This document shows, one piece after another, positions 43,187 through 52,712 of a stretch of DNA of 64,000 nucleotides (position 1 is the stretch's first letter; every line of letters begins with the position of its first letter). The stretch is from Chloroflexota bacterium (GTDB taxonomy: Bacteria > Chloroflexota > Anaerolineae > UBA2200 > JACIWT01). The notes under the pieces were generated by a model. That model ran no database searches. It saw only the letters and a program-made list of their open reading frames with translations, and was not told the DNA's origin. The stretch spans positions 186,001 to 250,000 of the forward strand of contig JACIWT010000001.1 in assembly GCA_014360825.1 (NCBI GenBank), written 5' to 3'. A program made the translations under genes and the position numbers.

Positions 43187-44665
43187 TCATTCTCCCGGCT
43201 TCCAGCGGAGGATTGGCTGGCGTGCTGCCCGTACCTCGTCTAAACGCGAAACCGGGGTGACATGAGGCGCAGATCGAAGCAACTCTGGCTCTTCTTTGGC
43301 TTCCCGCGCGATCTCAATCAGTGCCTTGGCGAAAGCATCCAATGTTTCGATGCTCTCGGTCTCCGTCGGCTCAATCATCAGCGCTTCGGGCACGATGAGC
43401 GGGAAGTAAATTGTGGGCGGGTGGAAGCCGTAATCTATTAGTCGTTTGGCGATGTCCACCGTGTGTATGTCTGGGGCATCGGGTAATCTGCCGGATAGGA
43501 CAAATTCATGCATACACACTCGGTCGAATGGCAGCGGATAAACTGCCTTAAGTTTGGTCCGCAGATAGTTGGCGTTAATAACGGCGTTCTCGCTGACTTC
43601 ACGCAGGCCTTCTGCACCCATCATGCGGATGTAGGTATAGGCTCGCACTAAAACGCCGAAGTTGCCGTAGAACGATTTCACCCGCCCGATGCTCTGCTCA
43701 GGTTCCCTGAAGAAGTAGTGCCAGTATTCTTCTGTCTCGCCACCCTCTTCCTCTTTTACCTCCACCTTTTCGCGGTCCACGATCGGCCCTGGCAGAAAAG
43801 GTTGGAGCGCCTTCGAGACGCCGACAGGCCCTGCTCCAGGCCCACCCCCACCATGGGGCGTAGAGAAAGTCTTGTGCAGATTGAAATGCATTACGTCAAA
43901 GCCCAAGTCGCCTGGCTTGACGATACCCATAGTGGCGTTCAAGTTGGCCCCATCACCGTAGAGCAATCCACCGCAGCCATGCACCAATTCGACGATCTCT
44001 TGCACGTGTTCGTCGAAGAGCCCAAGGGTGTTGGGGTTGGTGAGCATCAACCCGGCTACCCGTTCATCGCAGTGAGCCCGCAGGTGACGCAGATCGACAT
44101 TCCCCCGTTTATCGGACCTGATTTCCACGCATTCATAGCCGCTCATAGTGGTGGAGGCGGGGTTCGTGCCATGAGCCGAATCTGGGATGAGCATGATGGT
44201 GCGGTGTCCCTCGCCCCGGGAACGGTGATAGGCACGGATCATCAGCACGCCCGTTAGTTCTCCATGCGCTCCGGCGGCCGGTTGCAATGACACTGCCGCG
44301 AATCCGGCGATCTCTTTCAGAAACTCTTGGAGCAGATACATTAGATGCAGGTTCCCCTGCACTGTCCAATGATCCTGGTAAGGGTGGGTGCGAGTGAAAC
44401 CGGGAAAACGGGCTGCCACCTCGTTCACCTTGGGGTTGTATTTCATTGTGCATGAACCAAGCGGGTAGAAACCGGTGTCCACGCCGTAGTTCAGTTGCGA
44501 GAGCCGGATGTAATGGCGAATGAGATCCACTTCACTCACTTCGGGGAGTGGCAAATCTTCGCGCAGATATTCGTCTGGAAGTTCGGTCTCTGGCACATCC
44601 AGCTCGGGTAGCGAGAAAGCCTTGCGCCCTGGGCGGCTGATTTCGAAGATCAATGGTTCAGTCAT
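43187..44665 (-). CDS. gcvPB: Glycine dehydrogenase (decarboxylating) subunit 2
   Basis: A 492-residue PLP protein, the second half of the P-protein. Motifs: [36 protein letters not shown] and the PLP Lys in [18 protein letters not shown]. With GcvPA it decarboxylates glycine and loads the aminomethyl group onto lipoylated GcvH. The ATG at 44665 overlaps the gcvPA stop as ATGA, with GGAGGAGG upstream; a start 23 codons earlier is therefore rejected. It is the last gene of the minus-strand operon, convergent with the GcvT fusion. Confidence 0.96.
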   Translation of the reverse strand: MTEPLIFEISRPGRKAFSLPELDVPETELPDEYLREDLPLPEVSEVDLIRHYIRLSQLNYGVDTGFYPLGSCTMKYNPKVNEVAARFPGFTRTHPYQDHWTVQGNLHLMYLLQEFLKEIAGFAAVSLQPAAGAHGELTGVLMIRAYHRSRGEGHRTIMLIPDSAHGTNPASTTMSGYECVEIRSDKRGNVDLRHLRAHCDERVAGLMLTNPNTLGLFDEHVQEIVELVHGCGGLLYGDGANLNATMGIVKPGDLGFDVMHFNLHKTFSTPHGGGGPGAGPVGVSKALQPFLPGPIVDREKVEVKEEEGGETEEYWHYFFREPEQSIGRVKSFYGNFGVLVRAYTYIRMMGAEGLREVSENAVINANYLRTKLKAVYPLPFDRVCMHEFVLSGRLPDAPDIHTVDIAKRLIDYGFHPPTIYFPLIVPEALMIEPTETESIETLDAFAKALIEIAREAKEEPELLRSAPHVTPVSRLDEVRAARQPILRWKPGE

Positions 44666-46014
44666 GAGCCCACCTCCTCCAATGCGGTGACCAGGTCCTC
44701 GATTTCCTCCATGGAGTTCATTTCTGTCACGCACAGGAGCATGGAATCTTGCCAGTTTGGATTTAGCGAACCCAGGTCATAACCGCCGATAATGCTATAC
44801 ACGTCTAGCAGATAGTTGTTGATCTCGGCTGCTGGCAGCGGGCAACGCACGACGAACTCTTTGAAGAAGGGCTTGTGGCCCTGTATTTCATAACCCTCGA
44901 TCTGGGCGATACGCCGGGCTGCGTAATGGGCCTTGTGGTAACACAGTTCCGCTACCAACCGCAAGCCGGAGCGGCCCAACGTGGCGAGATAGACACCTGC
45001 AGCCAGTGCCATCAATGCTTCGTTGGAGCAGATATTAGACGAAGCTTTCTCGCGGCGAATGTGTTGCTCGCGCGCGGAGAGTGTGAGCACGAAGCCGCGC
45101 CGCCCCTGAGTGTCTACGGTCTGGCCTACCAGTCGTCCAGCCATTTTGTGCACGTATTTCTCGCGGCAGGCGAAGTAGCCCAAATAGGGTCCGCCAAAAT
45201 TTAGGCCACCGCCCAACGATTGCCCCTCGCCCACTACGATATCTGCGCCGTAATCGCCTGGTGCTTTGAAGAGACCCAAAGCGATGGGGTCAGCGCTAAC
45301 TACAAACAGGCCGCCCGCAGCATGGACCGCATCGGCAACTGCCTGCAGGTCGGCCGGGTTCTCCAGGGCCCCAAAGAAATCTGGCACCTGCACGATCAGA
45401 CAGCAGGTGTTCTCGTCAACTAAAGCCGCTAGATCAGCCAGAGAATGGTCGTAGTCATCATCGCCCACAATATCCAGTTCCATGCCTTGGGTGTAGGTGC
45501 GCACCACGGCCCGATACTCGGGATGGATACTAGGCGAGAGGATGACTTTGCGGCGCTTGCCTCGCCCTACATTCACCGCCATAATCACTGCCTCGGCCAT
45601 AGATGTCGCCCCATCGTAGTGCGAGGCATTGGCTACTTCCATGCCGGTGAGGACGCAAATCATGCTCTGATACTCGAAAATGGTCTGCAATGTTCCTTGG
45701 CTGACCTCGGGCTGGTAAGGGGTGTAAGCGGTCAGAAACTCGGAGCGAGAAAGGACGTGGTTCACCGTGCTGGGCACGAAATGGTTGTAGGCCCCTGCGC
45801 CCAGGAAACAAGCAAAATGGTCCAAATCAGCATTCATTTCGCTGATGGACTGCAATTCTTGTAAGATCTCCATCTCGGAGAGCGGCGGAGGCAGATTCAG
45901 TGATGGATAGCGCAGCTCTTTGGGGATGTCGGCGAAGAGCCTGCCGACATCCCTTACGCCGATGGCGTGCAGCATGGCTTTGCGGTCAGCATCGGTGTTT
46001 GGAATATATGGCAT
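44662..46014 (-). CDS. gcvPA: Glycine dehydrogenase (decarboxylating) subunit 1
   Basis: A 450-residue first half of the split P-protein, beginning [19 protein letters not shown] with [29 protein letters not shown] and [19 protein letters not shown], all characteristic of GcvPA. Split GcvPA/GcvPB is common in Gram-positive and thermophilic lineages. It starts immediately after the gcvH stop and overlaps gcvPB by 4 nt, so the three are tightly coupled. Confidence 0.96.
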   Translation of the reverse strand: MPYIPNTDADRKAMLHAIGVRDVGRLFADIPKELRYPSLNLPPPLSEMEILQELQSISEMNADLDHFACFLGAGAYNHFVPSTVNHVLSRSEFLTAYTPYQPEVSQGTLQTIFEYQSMICVLTGMEVANASHYDGATSMAEAVIMAVNVGRGKRRKVILSPSIHPEYRAVVRTYTQGMELDIVGDDDYDHSLADLAALVDENTCCLIVQVPDFFGALENPADLQAVADAVHAAGGLFVVSADPIALGLFKAPGDYGADIVVGEGQSLGGGLNFGGPYLGYFACREKYVHKMAGRLVGQTVDTQGRRGFVLTLSAREQHIRREKASSNICSNEALMALAAGVYLATLGRSGLRLVAELCYHKAHYAARRIAQIEGYEIQGHKPFFKEFVVRCPLPAAEINNYLLDVYSIIGGYDLGSLNPNWQDSMLLCVTEMNSMEEIEDLVTALEEVGS

Positions 46015-46419
46015 CTAATGCCCTCCCTTCGCGGCCTGCTCCTCACAGATTTTGCGATAGGCCTCGGCGTCGAGAAGGTCGTCGTACTCGCTGGGGTTGG
46101 ATACCTCGATCTTAACGAACCAGCCTGCGCCGTATGGGTCCTGGTTCACAAGTTGGGGAGAATCGGCTAGCGCTCCATTCACAGCGATGATCGTCCCGCT
46201 CATGGGCATATACACATCCGAAGCAGCCTTGACCGATTCAACGGTGGCGAAAACCTCGCCTTTCTGGAAGGTATCACCAACTTCCGGCAACTCGACATAG
46301 ACCACATCGTTGAGTTCTTCCTGAGCGTAGTCGCTGATGCCAATGGTGCCCTCCTTGCCTTCCAGTCGGATCCATTCATGGGATTCGAGATACTTCACGT
46401 CTTTGGGATATTCGGCCAT
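46015..46419 (-). CDS. gcvH: Glycine cleavage system H protein
   Basis: A 134-residue lipoyl carrier. The lipoyl-attachment Lys64 lies in TVESVKAASDVYMP, preceded by TIGISDYAQEELNDVVYVELP. GcvH shuttles the aminomethyl group from GcvP to GcvT. It lies directly downstream of two radical SAM genes that resemble LipS1/LipS2, which could build its lipoyl group in place. AGGAGG precedes the ATG. Confidence 0.97.
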   Translation of the reverse strand: MAEYPKDVKYLESHEWIRLEGKEGTIGISDYAQEELNDVVYVELPEVGDTFQKGEVFATVESVKAASDVYMPMSGTIIAVNGALADSPQLVNQDPYGAGWFVKIEVSNPSEYDDLLDAEAYRKICEEQAAKGGH

Positions 46420-46479
46420 GTGACTGTTCCTCCTTCGTGTATCTTTGAGATATTATACCTCTATGTTCTCACTAACCGC

Positions 46480-47460
46480 TTATTGGTTGTTGCTTGCTGC
46501 CACTATCTCCACTGCCTCTTTTGCTTCGTCTGCTCTCAATGGGCGAGGGTAGTTGTAAGGTATATGGCCCGGTCGCTCATTGTAATAGGGACGGTTGCAG
46601 CCAGGACACCCAATGGTCTGGAATGCGAGCCCATCGGCCAGCCAATTTTGCAGTGTGTCACTGTCCACGCCGAACGAGACCACTCTCCCATCTGCGCTGA
46701 AACGATAGTCTTCCAAACGACGCAAACCACGCTGCAGGAGATGATACGCGGCTTGTATACGGCGATAACTCGCCAATGAGGGTGGCTCGCGGCCAGCCAT
46801 GGCCGTGCCCACCAGTGGGGTGAATGCGAATAGTCCCACCGTGACGCCCCAATCCACCATCTCTTGTAGTCTGGCGAGCATCTCTGCCTCTGTCTCGCCC
46901 AGACCCACGATCAAGTGGGTCCCAATGTGCCCTGGAAAGTTCTTAGCGGCGCTTTTCAACAGTGCTAGCTGTTTGGACCAGTTGCCCCCTCGGACGATGT
47001 GATACACTCGCCGGCAGGCTGCGTCCAATGCCAGGGTCACTCGCTCTGCTCCGGCATCTAATAGCGCTTGTACCTCCTCTAAGTCGTGCACGTGTATCGC
47101 CGTGCAAATGGGCGCAAGTGTGGATTCTCGGATGCTCTGCACTAGCACTATCGTTCGTTCCAGGTACCCTCGTTTGACCGGGACTTGTAGGCACACCCGC
47201 TTGACAGGCGCGTTAGCAAGGGCGGTGAGAACTTCGTGAGTCGGGTAGGATGGCCAGATCACCCGCGACAGGGCATCGGCGCGGGCAGTGCTCTCCCGTG
47301 CCTGAGCACAGAAAGCACAGTTCATGATACACCGATTACCTACCAGCAGGTACGCGGTGGTGGGCAATGTCTCGGTCCGCAGATGGCGCAGCCCCAACAC
47401 TGCTGCCGTGCCCAATGAAACGCCCACGCGCCCGTTTTCCCCTCTCACAACACACAACAC
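46480..47460 (-). CDS. Radical SAM protein, LipS1-like lipoyl synthase component
   Basis: A 326-residue radical SAM enzyme with CIMNCAFC (C-x3-C-x2-C) near residue 44. A C-terminal motif CPGCNRPYYNERP (about 286-298) could ligate an auxiliary cluster. It resembles the biotin synthase-like half of the two-protein lipoyl synthase LipS1/LipS2, described in archaea and some bacteria, in which two radical SAM proteins together insert sulfur into octanoyl carrier protein. Its position between a second radical SAM gene and gcvH supports this. No classical LipA is in the window. The GTG at 47460 overlaps its own ribosome site; a GTG at 47448 is an alternative start. Confidence 0.78.
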   Translation of the reverse strand: MLCVVRGENGRVGVSLGTAAVLGLRHLRTETLPTTAYLLVGNRCIMNCAFCAQARESTARADALSRVIWPSYPTHEVLTALANAPVKRVCLQVPVKRGYLERTIVLVQSIRESTLAPICTAIHVHDLEEVQALLDAGAERVTLALDAACRRVYHIVRGGNWSKQLALLKSAAKNFPGHIGTHLIVGLGETEAEMLARLQEMVDWGVTVGLFAFTPLVGTAMAGREPPSLASYRRIQAAYHLLQRGLRRLEDYRFSADGRVVSFGVDSDTLQNWLADGLAFQTIGCPGCNRPYYNERPGHIPYNYPRPLRADEAKEAVEIVAASNNQ

Positions 47461-48314
47461 TCCTCGGCCCAGCGCACGCGCAGACCTAGCCGTTCGGCTT
47501 CACGTTGTGCAGCGGGAGCAGGATTGACAATGCGGTTTATCCCCGCTCGCACGGCTAGAGGGTCCAATGCGCTACGGTAACGCCCGCCAGGTCGCATGCA
47601 ACCCAGGTAAATAGGCATCTCTGGGAACATCTCCCGCGCGGTCAAAAGCAATTTCACTACGTCCTCAATCGCAGGCGGCTGACGATTCGCATAGCGCGTG
47701 CCCGGCGTGGGAATGAAGACCAGGAAAACAATGGCCTCGGCCCCGAGTTTTTCCAAAGTCAACAGGGCCGGCAGTTCGTGACCCAACTGTCCACCACGCA
47801 AGCCTATTATGATGTGGGGTACTACGCGGACGTAGCGACACAGCATCTTGTAAGTGTGGAGGTAAGCCTCTACACCGCAATCGAGACCGTACACTTCCTG
47901 GATAGTCTCCTCGTCACCTATCAGATCGAAGGATACTATATCAACCAGGGGGGCGATTGCCTGTGCCTCCTCCTCGCCGATCAAGCCAACATGCCAGTTC
48001 AGGCGATGCCCTGGGCGCAAACGAGCAACGTCATCGAGATGATTCGCAACAGGCACCCGGCCCAAGTGGTCACACCCGCCAGAGATGAGAAAGCTCGTTG
48101 CGCCATTTGGTAGAACCCGGCTGATAGGCGTCATAGCGCGCAGGTAGTGTCCACCACAGTGGGCACAGTTTAGCGCACAATAGGCACCAGTCAGGCTCAC
48201 AGCGATAGTTCGCCTGGGTTGGTGGAAGATGATCTCAGTAGGAAGGGCCTTCGCGCGAGCGCGCCATGCATTTGCCCTTTGAGCCGCGCGATCTGCGTCT
48301 GCCGCTGAATCCAT
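47445..48314 (-). CDS. Radical SAM protein, LipS2-like lipoyl synthase component
   Basis: A 289-residue radical SAM enzyme with CALNCAHC (C-x3-C-x2-C) near residue 46, a glycine-rich SAM strand FLISGGCDHLGRVPV and a C-terminal Cys pair (EECCVL). It overlaps the next radical SAM gene by 16 nt, and the two precede gcvH. This pairing is what is expected of LipS2/LipS1. Which protein inserts which sulfur cannot be read here. It follows a 121-residue unknown gene by 13 nt. The start shown is the furthest ATG; the N-terminal 20 residues are alanine-rich and may be overextended. Confidence 0.76.
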   Translation of the reverse strand: MDSAADADRAAQRANAWRARAKALPTEIIFHQPRRTIAVSLTGAYCALNCAHCGGHYLRAMTPISRVLPNGATSFLISGGCDHLGRVPVANHLDDVARLRPGHRLNWHVGLIGEEEAQAIAPLVDIVSFDLIGDEETIQEVYGLDCGVEAYLHTYKMLCRYVRVVPHIIIGLRGGQLGHELPALLTLEKLGAEAIVFLVFIPTPGTRYANRQPPAIEDVVKLLLTAREMFPEMPIYLGCMRPGGRYRSALDPLAVRAGINRIVNPAPAAQREAERLGLRVRWAEECCVL

Positions 48315-48327
48315 CGTCTTCGATCGC

Positions 48328-48693
48328 CTATTGGATTACATCTGAGGCCGTGATATAGAGATCGCCGGCCTCCTTGGTTTGGGGAATGATAGTGAGTTGG
48401 TGTGTCCCAGAAGTGAGGGGTCCGGCGCTGACGCGGACAGTGACCACATCGTTGAGAGCGAAAGTGAGAGGATTCTTGGCAGAAATGTCGGAGATTGCGA
48501 TCTCGCCCTGTGGCCCAACCAGACGAATGGCGTCTGGGGGATACGCTGTATTGTCCACCTTGAGCCCCGCAAGGCCAATGATAGTGCCGGTAGCGAGAGT
48601 GTTCTTGAGTCGGAATTCGAATCCTCCCTCGACATTCGCCAGGCTACCAGACACATAGAGTTTCTTGAGTAGAAAGGAAGGTACGGTGGTCAC
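48328..48693 (-). CDS. Unknown small beta-rich protein heading the lip-gcv operon
   Basis: A 121-residue protein that I do not recognise. Predicted strands alternate with turns (FLLKKLYVSGSLANVEGGFEFRLKN, GTIIGLAGLKVDN, IRLVGPQGEIAISDI, VVTVRVSAG, HQLTIIPQT), suggesting a beta-sandwich. There is no signal peptide. The GTG at 48693 is chosen because AAAGGAGGAAAATCT precedes it. It is the first gene after a promoter and lies 13 nt before the LipS2-like gene, so its product may serve lipoyl assembly or glycine cleavage; that is inference from position only. Confidence 0.65.
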   Translation of the reverse strand: MTTVPSFLLKKLYVSGSLANVEGGFEFRLKNTLATGTIIGLAGLKVDNTAYPPDAIRLVGPQGEIAISDISAKNPLTFALNDVVTVRVSAGPLTSGTHQLTIIPQTKEAGDLYITASDVIQ

Positions 48694-48732
48694 AGATTTT
48701 CCTCCTTTTGTGTGCATAAGGCTCACGATTTA

Positions 48733-48761
48733 AGTATACCACATTGGCTTGATGAAAGCAA
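48733..48761 (-). promoter_or_regulatory. Predicted promoter of the lip-gcv operon
   Basis: Minus strand: TTGCTT (48756-48761), a 17-nt spacer and TATACT (48733-48738) with a TGG just before it, an extended -10. The start codon at 48693 is about 35 nt downstream of the expected transcription start. No glycine riboswitch is present. Confidence 0.55.
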
Positions 48762-48833
48762 GGGGGAGAACCGGAGGATGCAGACCTAATCATCTCCAGG
48801 TGGTTGAATCTGTGTTGTTCGTTCGCTTGGTCT

Positions 48834-48861
48834 TTGCCATTTTCCCACTCTGCGCTATAAT
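48834..48861 (+). promoter_or_regulatory. Predicted promoter of the PHP gene
   Basis: TTGCCA (48834-48839), a 16-nt spacer and a perfect TATAAT (48856-48861), 35 nt before the ATG. Confidence 0.6.
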
Positions 48862-48896
48862 CTCGGCGCATTCACAGAAAGGTTGACAAACGCGAC

Positions 48897-49601
48897 ATGG
48901 ATTGGGAAGGGAAACGCATAGACCTACATACCCACACCACTATTAGCGATGGGGTGCTGTTGCCCAGCGAGTTACTTCGTCGCGCTACCGTTCTGGGCTA
49001 CGGCGCGGTAGCTATCACCGACCACGCCGACAGTTCCAATTTAGAGGAGGTGCTGCGCGCCCTCTTGCGCCTTGCTGTTGAGCAGGGCGGGGATTACCCC
49101 CTCGTCTTCCTACCCGGTGTCGAACTCACTCATGTCGCCCCACCCAGTATCCCACGGCTGGCACACCGGGCCCGTGAACTGGGTGCTGCTGTAGTGGTTG
49201 TGCATGGCGAGACGCCTGCCGAACCCGTTGCTCCTGGCACGAACCGGGCTGCTGTTACCTGCCCAAATGTGGATGTACTGGCTCATCCTGGCCTGATCAG
49301 CATCGAAGAGGCGCGGTTGGCAGCGGAGAATGGCGTGTATTTGGAGATCACCTCGCGCCAAGGACATTGCCTGGGCAATGGTCATGTAGCCGCCTTGGCT
49401 CGCGCCACTGGAGCCAAGATAATTGTGAACACTGACACTCATCGTCCCAGTGATATGATGAGCCAGAACCAGATCCGCACCGTGGCCGAAGGGGCCGGGC
49501 TTTCTTCGGAGGAGATCACCGCTGCTTTAGTGACTAATCCATCTGAATTGATCGTTTCCGCATGCGCCCGCCTCAACGAAACACGAGTTAAAATTAAATA
49601 G
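48897..49601 (+). CDS. PHP-domain phosphoesterase (histidinol-phosphatase-like)
   Basis: A 234-residue PHP protein with metal-ligand motifs RIDLHTHTTISDG, AITDHADSS, PGVELTHV, VVVVHGET, VLAHPG and VNTDTHRPSD. These are the expected ligands of a trinuclear PHP site. The family hydrolyses phosphoesters such as histidinol phosphate, but no his genes are close, so the substrate is unassigned. It is followed after 22 nt by the CpXC gene on the same strand. Confidence 0.88.
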   Translation: MDWEGKRIDLHTHTTISDGVLLPSELLRRATVLGYGAVAITDHADSSNLEEVLRALLRLAVEQGGDYPLVFLPGVELTHVAPPSIPRLAHRARELGAAVVVVHGETPAEPVAPGTNRAAVTCPNVDVLAHPGLISIEEARLAAENGVYLEITSRQGHCLGNGHVAALARATGAKIIVNTDTHRPSDMMSQNQIRTVAEGAGLSSEEITAALVTNPSELIVSACARLNETRVKIK

Positions 49602-49623
49602 GGAAGAGAGGAAATCGTCTACA

Positions 49624-50955
49624 ATGAGCCCTGCTCTGCCGCTCCAGATCAATTGCCCACAATGCCGAGCACCCTTCACGGCATTGGTGCATAGCATAAT
49701 AGACGTTGGAAAGGAACCGCAACTTAAGCCCGTGCTCTTGCGCGGGCAAATCAATCTTGTGCGCTGCCCTCACTGTGGCATGACAGGGATGTTGAGTGTG
49801 CCTATCCTCTACCACGACCCACAGAAGGAATTACTGCTCATCTTTATTCCGCCACAAATGGGTCTCAATGCCCAGAATCGCGAGCGCATTATTGGTAATA
49901 TGGTACAAGCCCTTATGGCCGATACCCCAGCCGAACAACGGCGGGGCTATTTCCTCAACCCACGGCAAATGCTCACCATGCAGTCCTTGGTCGAGACCAT
50001 CCTGGAAGCCGATGGGATCACCAAGGAGATGTTGGAAGAGCAAGCCAAACGGGTGAGGCTTTTGCGCACTTTCCTGGAGGTTTCCGGCGACGAAGATAAA
50101 CTGAGGGCGGCAATTGAGGAGCACCGCTCAGAGATAGATTATCCTTTCTTTGTTTTACTCAGTGCGATGTTAGAAGACGCCATAGCCGGTGGGCAGCAAG
50201 AGTTAGCCGAACAGTTGGCCGACTTACGCGAAGTGCTTCTGAACATGACGGCCGTACCCATTCCCGAGCCTCTGCCCCCGGGTTCTACGCAAGAGGACTT
50301 GATTAACGCCTTGCTGGCTGCTACAGACGAAGAGACCCAACTGGGATTGGTGCTCGCCAACCAGCCGATGATAGACTACGCTTTCTTTCAGACACTAACA
50401 GGACGTATCGAGGCCGCGGTCCGTGCGGGTCAGGAGAGCGAGGCTGCTCGATTGCGTGCTCTCCGCGACGATGTCCTGGAGATCACGGAAGCGTTAGAGA
50501 GGCAGGCGCGCGCTGCCCAAGAACACGCGGCGGCGCTGCTGCGCGAGATATTGAATAGCCCCGAGCCGAAGACCGCTTTACGCCAGCATTTGAGCGAAAT
50601 AGACACGCTCTTCCTGGTTGTCCTGGCCTCAGCCCTACAGGCTGCAGAGCAGGCTAAAGACGAACCCCTCGTTGCTAAGTTACAAGCGCTGCAGGAAGAC
50701 GTGAGGCAGGTCATTCGCGAGAATATGCCGCCCGAGATCAACTTTGTCAACGAACTGCTGGACGCCGAGTACCCGGCAGAGACAGAAAAACTACTCCGCG
50801 AGAAAGCGGGTGAATTTGGCGACCGCTTGCCGGCTCTCCTGACAGCCTTGGCGGATGAATTGGAAGCGCATCGCCCCGAGACCGCGGCTCGTTTGCGCGA
50901 GTTGCACGTCCAGTTGACAAAGATAGGGAACGCAAATCACGGTTCGAAGCCGTAG
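49624..50955 (+). CDS. CpXC-domain protein with four helical repeats
   Basis: A 443-residue protein. The N-terminal domain (about 1-110) has INCPQC and VRCPHCGMTG, two C-P-x-C knuckles of the CpXC domain, probably binding zinc. The rest comprises four degenerate repeats of about 75 residues (about 140-213, 218-285, 292-370 and 375-440), each with an acidic helix, a PFF/YAFF/LFLVVL/LPALLT core and an A-E-x-L-x-x-L-R-x-x-V ending. No catalytic motif is seen. The repeats suggest a scaffold for protein binding. The stop codon lies 19 nt inside the convergent TolB-like gene. Confidence 0.7.
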   Translation: MSPALPLQINCPQCRAPFTALVHSIIDVGKEPQLKPVLLRGQINLVRCPHCGMTGMLSVPILYHDPQKELLLIFIPPQMGLNAQNRERIIGNMVQALMADTPAEQRRGYFLNPRQMLTMQSLVETILEADGITKEMLEEQAKRVRLLRTFLEVSGDEDKLRAAIEEHRSEIDYPFFVLLSAMLEDAIAGGQQELAEQLADLREVLLNMTAVPIPEPLPPGSTQEDLINALLAATDEETQLGLVLANQPMIDYAFFQTLTGRIEAAVRAGQESEAARLRALRDDVLEITEALERQARAAQEHAAALLREILNSPEPKTALRQHLSEIDTLFLVVLASALQAAEQAKDEPLVAKLQALQEDVRQVIRENMPPEINFVNELLDAEYPAETEKLLREKAGEFGDRLPALLTALADELEAHRPETAARLRELHVQLTKIGNANHGSKP

Positions 50956-52676
50956 TCGAAGCGTCCACCCCATGTGGTCCACCAAGGGAATGGCCATGGG
51001 TCAGGGGAGGATATCGCCTCGATCTGTTTGGGCGCGTATAGTTCTTCCATAGCCTGCTGCCAGGTGAGCCCGCCTCGGTTCTCGAAATGGCAAAACCCGA
51101 TCGCCTCCTGCTCATCAAGCCAGTCCAAACCAGGCATCCGAACGCTGGCCACACGCTGCCAGCCGTAATCCGCTGCCAGCGCCGTGAAATCCACGAAATA
51201 GCCTTCCCAAGCCAGTTGTCGTCTGCCTTCAGGGGTCCCGGCTACCGGATCTGGGGAGCCAGTGACAAAATCCCACGGTGCGTCTACTAACGGCTCGCCC
51301 AACGAGCCGTCATCCGTCGCTGTGCGGAGGTATAACCGCCAATACGTTTGGTTCCCAATATCCTCGCGCACAGCGAGTACAGGTGCCTTGTTATCCACCA
51401 CGCTGTATTCGGTTAGGATGTCTATAGCCCGCCCTGCTTTGTGCCAGTCTGGGTATGCTGGGTTACTCTTGGGCGATTCGATGGGAGAGAAGGCGCGACC
51501 GAGTTTGGCCAGATAGTCAAATCCAGTTTCGGCCAGCACTCTCCGTCGCAGGGCTATGAAGGAATCATCTACTCGATCACTGAGTTCTGGCTGCGGTGCT
51601 GTCACATCGGTCAAGCGCACGGTGCTATAAGATGGACCGACTTCGGGTGTCGGTTGCAGGTATTCCTGGAATAAGGGAAGATACTCCTGCTTTTTCCCCA
51701 GAGATGGTTGTACGTGCGCCACGCCGGACCAACGCAAGTTCCGCGGCCACTCTGCGCCGTGCCAGAGCACCTGTGGCACATCGCGGGGGCTTAACCCACG
51801 CCGAAGGATATAGGCACCATCGGCCAAAAGATAGGCGTAAATGAGCGAGCGGCCATCTGGCGTCCACGTTGGCGAGGAAAGTCGAGGAGCACCAATGACC
51901 ACGGGCAACGTGTATTTGTCCACACTTGCTCCGCTCAGCGCGGCCTGCACATCCAGCACATAGATACCGTTCGTGCCCTCGCGATTGGAAATGAAAGCCA
52001 GAAAACCGCCATCTGGTGACCAAGCAGGCTGGTCATCGTCAGCCGGGTGGTGAGTGAGGTTGATTGCCCCAGCCTCCGGGTGTTTGGGGTCGAGCAAATA
52101 GATCTCCTTGTTGCCGTCGCGCCAAGATACGAAAGCGATATGCCGTCCGTCTGGCGACCAGGCTGGGCTATAATCATCGGCTCTCTCGTCGGTCAGTCGG
52201 ACCATGTGCTCACCATCGTGGAGACGGGACGCTGGGTCTCCAAGCCGGACACAATAGATCTCCAAGTTGCCGTCGCGGTAGGATTCAAACGCAATAGAGG
52301 CGCCATCGGGGGACCAAGTAGGAGCACCGTCATAAGCCGAGTTCTCCGTAACACGCCATACCTGACCGTCGTGTAGATCCATCACATAGAGGTCCCAATT
52401 GCCGTCGCGATGAGACTGGAAGGCCAATCTCCAGCCCCCAGGAGACCAGGCAGGGGCGCGATCGGGTGCTGGGTCTGCAGTCAGCCGAACGAGGCCGCCT
52501 TCGCCGTCCATGGTGAGAGCGTAAATGTCCTCGTTGCCACTGCGGCGCAAGTCGAAGGCTAACCAGCCGGGAGATGGTGCAACATCAGTCTGGGCCGGGG
52601 AATGGCTTGCAAAGAGAATGGCCGCTGCCACTATTAGCGTAGCAATGACAGGCCATCGAAGGGATGTGGTATCCAA
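50937..52676 (-). CDS. Exported TolB-like (PD40) beta-propeller protein
   Basis: A 579-residue protein with an N-terminal signal or anchor (about 8-28, VIATLIVAAAILFASHS). At least five PD40 repeats follow, each with a W-S-P-D-G core and a NxDIY/NWDLY/NLEIY/NKEIY/TNGIY strand (about 45-330), forming a beta-propeller. The C-terminal 240 residues hold no motif I know but include FDYLAKLGRAFSPIES and a PGLDWLDEQEAIGFCHFENRG segment. It probably works outside the membrane. The start is TTG at 52676. The 3' end overlaps the CpXC gene by 19 nt on the opposite strand. Confidence 0.8.
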   Translation of the reverse strand: MDTTSLRWPVIATLIVAAAILFASHSPAQTDVAPSPGWLAFDLRRSGNEDIYALTMDGEGGLVRLTADPAPDRAPAWSPGGWRLAFQSHRDGNWDLYVMDLHDGQVWRVTENSAYDGAPTWSPDGASIAFESYRDGNLEIYCVRLGDPASRLHDGEHMVRLTDERADDYSPAWSPDGRHIAFVSWRDGNKEIYLLDPKHPEAGAINLTHHPADDDQPAWSPDGGFLAFISNREGTNGIYVLDVQAALSGASVDKYTLPVVIGAPRLSSPTWTPDGRSLIYAYLLADGAYILRRGLSPRDVPQVLWHGAEWPRNLRWSGVAHVQPSLGKKQEYLPLFQEYLQPTPEVGPSYSTVRLTDVTAPQPELSDRVDDSFIALRRRVLAETGFDYLAKLGRAFSPIESPKSNPAYPDWHKAGRAIDILTEYSVVDNKAPVLAVREDIGNQTYWRLYLRTATDDGSLGEPLVDAPWDFVTGSPDPVAGTPEGRRQLAWEGYFVDFTALAADYGWQRVASVRMPGLDWLDEQEAIGFCHFENRGGLTWQQAMEELYAPKQIEAISSPDPWPFPWWTTWGGRFDYGFEP

Positions 52677-52712
52677 TGAACTCCTTCGGAAAGAAGCGTC
52701 GTCCGAGAAGGA

